Assembly (NCBI GenBank): GCA_013140715.1
Contig: JABFSG010000079.1
Coordinates: 1 to 49,101 of the forward strand
Source of the DNA: Nitrospiraceae bacterium
Lineage (GTDB): Bacteria; Nitrospirota; Nitrospiria; Nitrospirales; Nitrospiraceae
Direction of reading: 5' to 3'
Length of the DNA: 49,101 bases
Shown piece by piece: positions 43,607 through 49,101 of this stretch. The notes beneath the pieces were generated by a model. The model had not been told where the DNA came from and ran no database searches. It saw nothing but the letters and a program-made list of their open reading frames with translations. Made by a program: the position numbers and the translations under genes. Position 1 is the first letter of the stretch; each line of letters begins with the position of its first letter.

Positions 43607-44020
43607 TCACGATCCAATCACTTTCACTAACACGCGCTTTCGTCTCATCCCGTCGAACTCCCCATAGAAAATTTGCTCCCAGGGACCGAAATCCAACCGG
43701 CCTTCAGTAATCGCAACGACGACTTCTCGCCCCATCAGTTGCCGCTTGATATGGGCGTCGCCGTTATCCTCTCCCGTCTCATTGTGCCGGTATGTCGCAT
43801 CCTGAGGAACGAGCGTCTCCAAAAACCGGTCATAATCTTTAAGCAGGCCCGGCTCGTCGTCATTAATGTAGACACTGGCCGTAATATGCATGGCATTCAC
43901 CAGCACAAGCCCCTCTTGGACGCCGCTCTTCTCGACTACCTCCCCGACCTGTTTCGTGATGTTGAGGTAGGCACGCCGTGTTTTTGTTTCGAACCAGAGT
44001 TCTTCACGATAGGACTTCAT
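43607..44020 (-). CDS. YjbQ-family protein (UPF0047)
   Basis: The start is set at ATG 44020 ([22 protein letters not shown]); the frame runs up to 44197 but those residues do not fit the family. The 137-residue protein has the conserved segments [40 protein letters not shown] and [18 protein letters not shown]. The His/Glu/Asp cluster resembles a metal site. YjbQ can show weak thiamine-phosphate synthase activity in complementation tests, but its physiological role is unclear. Confidence 0.9.
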   Translation of the reverse strand: MKSYREELWFETKTRRAYLNITKQVGEVVEKSGVQEGLVLVNAMHITASVYINDDEPGLLKDYDRFLETLVPQDATYRHNETGEDNGDAHIKRQLMGREVVVAITEGRLDFGPWEQIFYGEFDGMRRKRVLVKVIGS

Positions 44021-44269
44021 AATTGCCAGCCAGTGGGCGCTCATTTTGCCGAACTGGGCACTCAAGATGCAAGCCGCTCCGGGCTGTCCCATACCATCCA
44101 TCGATTTCGAAACCATGCATGAGCAACCACGCGAGCGAGACTGAAGGGGCGGAGCGCCCTTACTCGCAGCGCAATTCTTCAACAAAATTGACACCACCGG
44201 ATGATGGTGATAAGTATTTTCACAGATTCTTCTAAGTAGGATTCAATCGTCCAGTTAGGGAGGTGCTCG

Positions 44270-45010
44270 ATGGCTGCGCTTGCTGGGAACCTGACATCGG
44301 TCGGGAGTCCATTTAATTGGAATCTCCTCTTCGCCCGCCTGCCAGAACCGGATTTGGAGTTTACCGAAGAGGAGCTCGATCAAACAACCTCCATGCGCTC
44401 AAGCGGCCCACTGAACCCACGCAAACGATCCGGTGGGGGGCGCCCAATTCTCTGGATAATTCTCTTAGCCCTCATCGGAGGCGTAGCCTATGTCTCCACC
44501 ATGGAACCGGAAATGTTGGCTGAATGGCTGGCCCCCTATCTGGGCGAGAGCGCAGCGCCTCCAGTGACCATGAAACCGAAACCCATACCCCCGGCGCCCG
44601 TGGCTCCGCCGGCGTCAGTACCACAAGCTGCCCCAATTCCAAGTAGCGAGGCTTCAGCTCCCATGGCTCCGGCAACTTCTCCCGCTGCTGCCTCAGCCCC
44701 AGTGGATCCAGTCGTCGCTCCACCGCTCCAGACGGCAACAAAACCCGTTACTCCAGGCGTACCTCCCCTCGACCCGATGTTCAGCGAAGGGCAGAAAGTG
44801 ACCGTTACGGCAGACGAAATGGCTCCCGGCGGAACTATTCCGTTGTTTGCAGATTCAGCAAGCAGCAGGCCAGGACCAACCGTGCGTCCCGGAGTCTCGC
44901 TGACAATCGTCGATGGAGACTTACAACCAGGCGGCTGGATGTATTTCGTCCGCACCGAAGACGGTGTTAATGGGTGGGTGACGGAAAAACGTCTTCGCCT
45001 GAAGTTCTGA
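44270..45010 (+). CDS. Single-pass membrane protein with Pro/Ala linker and SH3-like domain
   Basis: GGGAGG lies 7 bases before the ATG. A cytosolic N-terminus of about 60 residues is followed by one membrane helix (ILWIILLALIGGVAYVSTM). A long Pro/Ala/Val-rich linker comes next (PPAPVAPPASVPQAAPIPSS...), long enough to span the periplasm or cell wall. The C-terminal beta domain, about 75 residues, resembles bacterial SH3 (VTADEMAPGGTIPLFADS, RTEDGVNGWVTEKRLRL). Such architecture suits peptidoglycan binding, as inference. No neighbouring gene indicates a partner. Confidence 0.7.
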   Translation: MAALAGNLTSVGSPFNWNLLFARLPEPDLEFTEEELDQTTSMRSSGPLNPRKRSGGGRPILWIILLALIGGVAYVSTMEPEMLAEWLAPYLGESAAPPVTMKPKPIPPAPVAPPASVPQAAPIPSSEASAPMAPATSPAAASAPVDPVVAPPLQTATKPVTPGVPPLDPMFSEGQKVTVTADEMAPGGTIPLFADSASSRPGPTVRPGVSLTIVDGDLQPGGWMYFVRTEDGVNGWVTEKRLRLKF

Positions 45011-45052
45011 CCGTCGCACGTCTTGTCACCGGTAGTCGATCCCAACCATATT

Positions 45053-45070
45053 CTCGCCTGTTCAGGCGAG
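45053..45070. other. 18-bp perfect palindrome
   Basis: CTCGCCTG-TT-CAGGCGAG lies between the SH3-like and HAD genes, about 33 bases upstream of a TATAAT. It could be an operator or a small hairpin. Confidence 0.35.
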
Positions 45071-45102
45071 TCGCTGTGCTATCATCCGCCCGTTTTCTGT
45101 CC

Positions 45103-45108
45103 TATAAT
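45103..45108 (+). promoter_or_regulatory. Candidate -10 element of the HAD-BtuF-hpn run
   Basis: A perfect TATAAT lies 27 bases before the ATG of the HAD gene. No clear -35 is visible at the usual spacing. Confidence 0.3.
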
Positions 45109-45134
45109 CACACTCTCACTCTCGAGACGACTCG

Positions 45135-45830
45135 ATGGCCGCACTGACTGCGATTATTTTCGATTTTGATGGCGTGATCGCGGACACGGAACCGCTCCAT
45201 TTCGCTGGCCTTCGCCAGACGCTGGCTGAAATCGGCATCGACCTGACTGAATCAGACTACTACGCCAACTACTTGGGGTACGACGACCGTGGCTGCTTTA
45301 TCGAAGCGCTCAAGACACACCAACGTCCTACCGACTCTTCCGCCCTTACACAGCTCATGCAACGCAAAGCCCATGCGTATTTGGAGTCGGTGAACAGTCA
45401 TCTGGTCATTTTCCCAGGCGTACGCGAGTTTGTGCGTGAGGCGGCTGCTTCCTACCCCTTGGCCATCGCATCCGGCGCCCTCCGCCATGAAATCGAGATA
45501 ATTCTTGAACAAGTAGGGCTTCGAAAAGAATTTCTTCACATCACCAGCGCCGAAGACGTGACCAGAGGAAAGCCCGATCCGCAACCGTTTCTTCACGCCC
45601 TCGACTCATTGAATCGACAACGGCTGGAGCAGATCATCGTCGCGGAATCATGTCTGGTAATCGAGGACTCACTCCCTGGTATTCGCAGCGCAAGAACCGC
45701 CGGGATGAAAGTCCTCGCTGTGACAAATACTCACACTGCTCAAGATCTTCATGAAGCCCATGCGGTCACCCAAAGTCTGTCACAGATTCGCCTGAACGAA
45801 CTCCGAGAACGATTATGGCCAGGCGATTAA
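45135..45830 (+). CDS. HAD-superfamily hydrolase, beta-phosphoglucomutase/Gph-like
   Basis: The 231-residue protein has the four HAD motifs: IIFDFDGVIADTEPLH (Asp10 nucleophile, Asp12), LAIASGALRHE, a Lys in TRGKPDPQPFLHAL and VIEDSLPGIRSARTAGM. The helical cap between motifs I and II places it in the Gph/beta-phosphoglucomutase subgroup, which hydrolyses small phosphate esters or isomerises sugar phosphates. The substrate is not clear. It is 12 bases from the BtuF-like gene and is probably the first gene of a run reaching hpnE. Confidence 0.9.
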   Translation: MAALTAIIFDFDGVIADTEPLHFAGLRQTLAEIGIDLTESDYYANYLGYDDRGCFIEALKTHQRPTDSSALTQLMQRKAHAYLESVNSHLVIFPGVREFVREAAASYPLAIASGALRHEIEIILEQVGLRKEFLHITSAEDVTRGKPDPQPFLHALDSLNRQRLEQIIVAESCLVIEDSLPGIRSARTAGMKVLAVTNTHTAQDLHEAHAVTQSLSQIRLNELRERLWPGD

Positions 45831-45842
45831 GGATCGAGTAGT

Positions 45843-46769
45843 ATGAGAATCTGCTCACTGCTTCCCAGCGCGACCGAAGTGATCGCCTTGCTAGGCCTGA
45901 GCGAGAGGCTGGTCGGAATCAGTCACGAATGCGACTATCCGCCATCCATCAGGACTGTGCCCATCATGGTCGAACCGATGGTTTCTCCCCATGGACTGGC
46001 CAGCGCCGACATCGACAGCCAAGTAAACCGATTGGTGGCATCAGGACAACGCCTCTATCGGCTGAAAGACCGTCTGTTAGAGCAGGCGCAACCGGATCTG
46101 ATTGTATCCCAAGACCTTTGCCATGTCTGCGCCATTACACCGAGCCAACTGCATGGCGCAATCGGCTCCATGTCTCGACAGCCGACCGTCCTGACGTTGA
46201 ACCCCAGCACCGTCCAGGATATGATCGACGACATCGTTCGAATCGGCGATGCCGCCGATCGGTCGGTGGAGGCGCATCTCCTTGCCAAACGATTGCGCGA
46301 CCGACTCGACGCTCTCCATAGCCGCATCCAAGGCATTATGCATCGCCCCCGCGTGGTCTGTATCGAATGGCTCTCACCATTCTATGTCGCAGGACACTGG
46401 GTTCCAGAAATGGTCCAGCTCGCCGGGGGCCAAGATGTCCTCGCGCAGTCCGGCAGGCCGTCTCGGGTCGTACTGTGGGACGAGGTTCTGGCCGCAGATC
46501 CAGATATTCTCATCATGATGCCCTGCGGTTTTTCCATTGAACGAACGCACACAGAATTGCAGGAGATGATAGGGCAATCGGGCCAGTGGCAGCTATCCGA
46601 CGATCTGGCGCAGCGCACATTTCTGGTGGACGCCTCCTCCTATTTCAGCCGGCCAGGCCCTCGATTGATCGACGGCATCGAGCTCTTGGCAACTATCCTG
46701 CACCCATCGGATCATGATCAGATTGACGAATCCAAGGTCCGCCGCCTTGGACCGATACCGACTCGCTGA
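45843..46769 (+). CDS. BtuF-like cobalamin-binding fold protein without signal peptide
   Basis: The protein is a helical-backbone metal/cobalamin binding-protein fold (BtuF/FepB family): RICSLLPSATEVIALLGLSERLVGISHECDYP opens it, then IVSQDLCHVCAITP, IEWLSPFYVAGHWVPEMVQLAGG and ADPDILIMMPCG. In BtuF these precede an ABC transporter. Here the protein starts directly at the fold with no signal peptide, and no transporter genes lie nearby, so it is probably cytosolic. Such versions are seen in other bacteria, with no established role. It lies five bases before hpnD. Confidence 0.8.
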   Translation: MRICSLLPSATEVIALLGLSERLVGISHECDYPPSIRTVPIMVEPMVSPHGLASADIDSQVNRLVASGQRLYRLKDRLLEQAQPDLIVSQDLCHVCAITPSQLHGAIGSMSRQPTVLTLNPSTVQDMIDDIVRIGDAADRSVEAHLLAKRLRDRLDALHSRIQGIMHRPRVVCIEWLSPFYVAGHWVPEMVQLAGGQDVLAQSGRPSRVVLWDEVLAADPDILIMMPCGFSIERTHTELQEMIGQSGQWQLSDDLAQRTFLVDASSYFSRPGPRLIDGIELLATILHPSDHDQIDESKVRRLGPIPTR

Positions 46770-46774
46770 CATCC

Positions 46775-47644
46775 ATGACGTCACGCTCTATTACTGACGC
46801 ACAAGCATACTGCACAGCCCTTACCAAGAAGAGCGGGAGCAATTTCTATTACTCCTTTCTCTTTCTCCCTAAAAAAAGACGCGCAGCGATGTACACCGTC
46901 TATGCATTTTGTAAAGAAGTCGACAATGCGGTCGATGAACCCCCGGCAGGAAGCAATCCCCATGAAGAACTGCTGCGGTGGCAGAACGAGTTGGACGCTG
47001 CTTACCGTGGCACACCGACATTCCCGGTCACCATCAGTCTGGCGGACCATATAAAGGAACTGTCGATTCCTCGAGCCTATTTCGTCGAGCTGATCAAGGG
47101 AGTGGAAATGGATCTCGTGGCCTCACGGTACCCCTCGTTTCAAGACCTCTCCCTCTACTGCTATCGTGTCGCATCGGTCGTGGGGCTGATTTGCCTCCAT
47201 GTCTTCGGACCGACATCAGCCAGGGCGCAAGACTACGCCGTCAATCTCGGAATGGCATTCCAGCTCACGAATATTCTACGGGACATCGGAACTGACGCAG
47301 CCCAAGGCCGCGTCTATCTGCCGCAAGACGATCTCGAAAAGTTCGGCTGCACCGATCAGGCAATCCTCCAGCGGCAGGAGAGCACGGAACTCCGCAAGCT
47401 TCTCCACTTCGAAACTGCAAGGGCTCATGAGTACTACGCAAAGGCACAAGCGTCGTTCGATGCCCTGCCGGCACAAGACCAGCGGGCGCTGACTGTCGCT
47501 GAAATCATGCGTGCCGTATATTTCCGTATTCTGAAAAAAATCGAAGAGCCGGGACATCGAATATTCGGCCAACGGGCTCGGATTGGAACGATTCGTCGCC
47601 TGGCCGTAGCCCTCGGAGTCTGGCTCCGTTCCCGATCCTCGTGA
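46775..47644 (+). CDS. hpnD: Presqualene diphosphate synthase HpnD-like
   Basis: The 289-residue protein is an all-helical squalene/phytoene synthase relative. It has the Asp-rich motif YAFCKEVDNAVDE and the second motif NILRDIGTDAAQGRVYLPQDDL, plus FYYSFLFLPKKRRAAMYTVYAF at the start. In hopanoid producers HpnC, HpnD and HpnE make squalene from farnesyl diphosphate in three steps; HpnD forms presqualene diphosphate. The HpnC gene is not in this window. The stop overlaps the hpnE start by four bases (GTGA). Confidence 0.88.
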   Translation: MTSRSITDAQAYCTALTKKSGSNFYYSFLFLPKKRRAAMYTVYAFCKEVDNAVDEPPAGSNPHEELLRWQNELDAAYRGTPTFPVTISLADHIKELSIPRAYFVELIKGVEMDLVASRYPSFQDLSLYCYRVASVVGLICLHVFGPTSARAQDYAVNLGMAFQLTNILRDIGTDAAQGRVYLPQDDLEKFGCTDQAILQRQESTELRKLLHFETARAHEYYAKAQASFDALPAQDQRALTVAEIMRAVYFRILKKIEEPGHRIFGQRARIGTIRRLAVALGVWLRSRSS

Positions 47645-48966
47645 CACCTACTGCCGCACAGTCCGTCTTGATTATCGGTGGAGGCCCGTCCGGTCTCACC
47701 ACCGCCTACCGTCTCTCCCGTCTTGGCTATCGAGTGACCATCATCGAAGAGAGCCCCCTGCTTGGAGACAATGTCACCACCGGATACCATAGCCACGCTT
47801 CAAGACCCTTCACCATCTTAGGGTGCCATCGCGCAACGCAGGCGTTACTGCACTCGCTGCATCCCGATACTCGGCAACCGCCATCTAGCGAAATTCCGCT
47901 AGAATTCCATCTCTATGACAACTCCCTCGTTCACTATCCACGCACCAACTTCCCAGCTCCTCTCCATTCATGGGTGAATCTCCTGAAATTTTCTGGCATC
48001 CCCTGGAACGAACGATGGCGACTGGCATCATGGGTGGAGCAGCTATGGGAAGGCGATGCAGCGCTGCCTGCCGACCTGGAACACCGCACCGCCGACGAAT
48101 GGCTTGCATCAATCAGACAAACCCCGCAAACCTGCCGCGTCGTTTGGAATCCTCTCGCCCGATGGTTGACCGGTAATGACCTCTCCACCATGTCAGCCGA
48201 TGCTTTCGTCACATCGGTAAGGCCGTTCTTTCTGAAAACTCCCTCAGACAGCCGTATCTCGGTTGTGCAAGACTCACTCAATGCCTGCTTTGTGCAACCG
48301 ATCACCGACGCTCTGACCCAGGTCGGCACGACCATTTTATTCAATACGGAAGCTGTGCAGCTCCGATATGAGCGAGAACGCATTTCAGGCATTCTTCTGC
48401 GGGATGGCTCTCTGCTGCAAGCCGATTGGTACGTGGCAGCGCTACCCCTCCAACAATTCACACCCTTGTTGCCGGAACGATGGCTGACCCGCTATGCCTA
48501 TTTTCAACAACTCGGGGAATTGCGATCAAGCGACTGCACCATCTTTCACCTCCAGGCTGGGCAACCCTGTGCTACCCCTCGCCTTATCCTCTTGAATGAC
48601 ACAGCATTTCACTCTGTATTCGCCACAGCGACAACACCAGACCGCACACACTTCTCTCTTCTCACGACCGACGATCGATTCTCGCAGGCTCCACCGGACT
48701 CAACCCCCGATATCGCAATCCTTGATCTGCTCAGATCCTTAAGGCTCCTCATGCCTGGAAGCAAGATCCTATCGACCAACCGTCAAACAATTCCCAACTC
48801 CATTCTTTCACTGAAACCTGGAACAAAATTGCATCGGCCCATCCAGCGCAGTCCGATTCACAACTTGTTGTTGGCCGGCAATTGGACCGATACAGGCTGG
48901 CCCCCCAACCTCGAAAGCGCCATTGTCAGTGGCAACCATTGCGCCGATGCCATAGCACTCCGCTAG
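47641..48966 (+). CDS. hpnE: FAD-dependent squalene-forming oxidoreductase HpnE-like
   Basis: The start is GTG at 47641, overlapping hpnD. The 441-residue flavoprotein has an N-terminal dinucleotide-binding motif (VLIIGGGPSGLTTAYRLSRLG) and a C-terminal FAD motif (LLLAGNWTDTGWPPNLESAIVSGNHCADAI) typical of the carotenoid desaturase/amine oxidase family. In bacteria with HpnD, this member reduces or rearranges hydroxysqualene to squalene. With hpnD it indicates hopanoid production. The 3' end is followed by a repeat-end fragment and an 8-base tandem array. Confidence 0.88.
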   Translation: MTPTAAQSVLIIGGGPSGLTTAYRLSRLGYRVTIIEESPLLGDNVTTGYHSHASRPFTILGCHRATQALLHSLHPDTRQPPSSEIPLEFHLYDNSLVHYPRTNFPAPLHSWVNLLKFSGIPWNERWRLASWVEQLWEGDAALPADLEHRTADEWLASIRQTPQTCRVVWNPLARWLTGNDLSTMSADAFVTSVRPFFLKTPSDSRISVVQDSLNACFVQPITDALTQVGTTILFNTEAVQLRYERERISGILLRDGSLLQADWYVAALPLQQFTPLLPERWLTRYAYFQQLGELRSSDCTIFHLQAGQPCATPRLILLNDTAFHSVFATATTPDRTHFSLLTTDDRFSQAPPDSTPDIAILDLLRSLRLLMPGSKILSTNRQTIPNSILSLKPGTKLHRPIQRSPIHNLLLAGNWTDTGWPPNLESAIVSGNHCADAIALR

Positions 48967-48985
48967 CAAGATGCTTAAAATGGCC
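48967..48985. repeat. Fragment of family-1 repeat end
   Basis: CAAGATGCTTAAAATGGCC resembles the CAAGATGCTGGAAAAGTCC end of the element beside radA. Both directly follow a stop codon. Confidence 0.4.
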
Positions 48986-48987
48986 GT

Positions 48988-49101
48988 CCTTCCAACCTTC
49001 CAACCTTCCAACCTTCCAACCTTCCAACCTTCCAACCTTCCAACCTTCCAACCTTCCAACCTTCCAACCTTCCAACCTTCCAACCTTCCAACCTTCCAAC
49101 C
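48988..49101. repeat. Tandem array of the 8-bp unit CCTTCCAA
   Basis: About 14 identical head-to-tail copies of CCTTCCAA run from 48988 to the window end without a mismatch, so the array probably continues beyond. No gene is seen in it. Confidence 0.9.

Noticed and set aside
48988-49101. Possible CRISPR array at the window end
   Set aside because: The 8-bp unit is repeated without spacers; it is a simple tandem array.

Overview
The window looks like a chromosomal segment of a Nitrospira-type bacterium (phylum Nitrospirota). This is inferred from gene content: tandem DUF507 proteins, an LptD outer-membrane pathway, HpnD/HpnE hopanoid genes, an LEPR-XLL surface protein, many sigma-54 and two-component regulators, GC-rich coding DNA and intergenic regions packed with palindromic repeats. 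No rRNA, tRNA, CRISPR array, phage or transposase gene was seen.

Layout. 1-7.0 kb (mostly minus): start of a lipoprotein gene, radA, a nucleotidyltransferase toxin-like pair, a secreted Ig/HAD-like protein, bcp, a TPR lipoprotein, two DUF507 genes and a cyclophilin-like protein, separated by repeat-rich spacers. 7.0-10.7 kb (plus): a YprB-like exonuclease, a PP2C phosphatase and two exported proteins. 11.0-19.4 kb (plus): a signalling block. It comprises a 1394-residue protein (REC, PAS, degenerate kinase, two PilZ domains, LuxD-like hydrolase, methyltransferase), a GAF histidine kinase, an NtrC-type regulator and a REC-HD-GYP protein that has its own sigma-54 promoter and enhancer-like repeats. 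19.4-26.2 kb (minus): housekeeping run accD-folC-lptD-trxA-recN. 26.4-29.5 kb (minus): a Ni/Co transporter and molybdenum cofactor genes moaA, a moaD-moaE fusion and moaC. 29.9-32.9 kb: a large repeat-built surface protein. 32.9-34.2 kb: repeat-rich spacer and a small membrane protein.

34.4-36.4 kb (minus) reads as one regulatory unit: a GAF-AAA-Fis sigma-54 activator, then a 19-bp inverted repeat in enhancer position, then a -24/-12 promoter, then an unlisted 34-residue membrane peptide with a strong ribosome binding site and a terminator. 36.8-41.5 kb (plus): a FolB-methyltransferase fusion, a PHP phosphoesterase, a membrane Ser/Thr kinase and a PP2C phosphatase that appears to start at CTG. 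41.6-44.0 kb (minus): a Cys-rich protein, an unrecognised protein and YjbQ. 44.3-49.0 kb (plus): a membrane SH3-like protein, a HAD hydrolase, a BtuF-like protein without signal peptide, and hpnD-hpnE. An 8-bp tandem array runs off the window end.

The most unusual content is the c-di-GMP-linked multidomain protein with its regulators, the sigma-54-controlled membrane peptide, and a dispersed palindromic repeat family whose arms differ between copies but stay complementary. All functions are read from sequence motifs; no database search was run.
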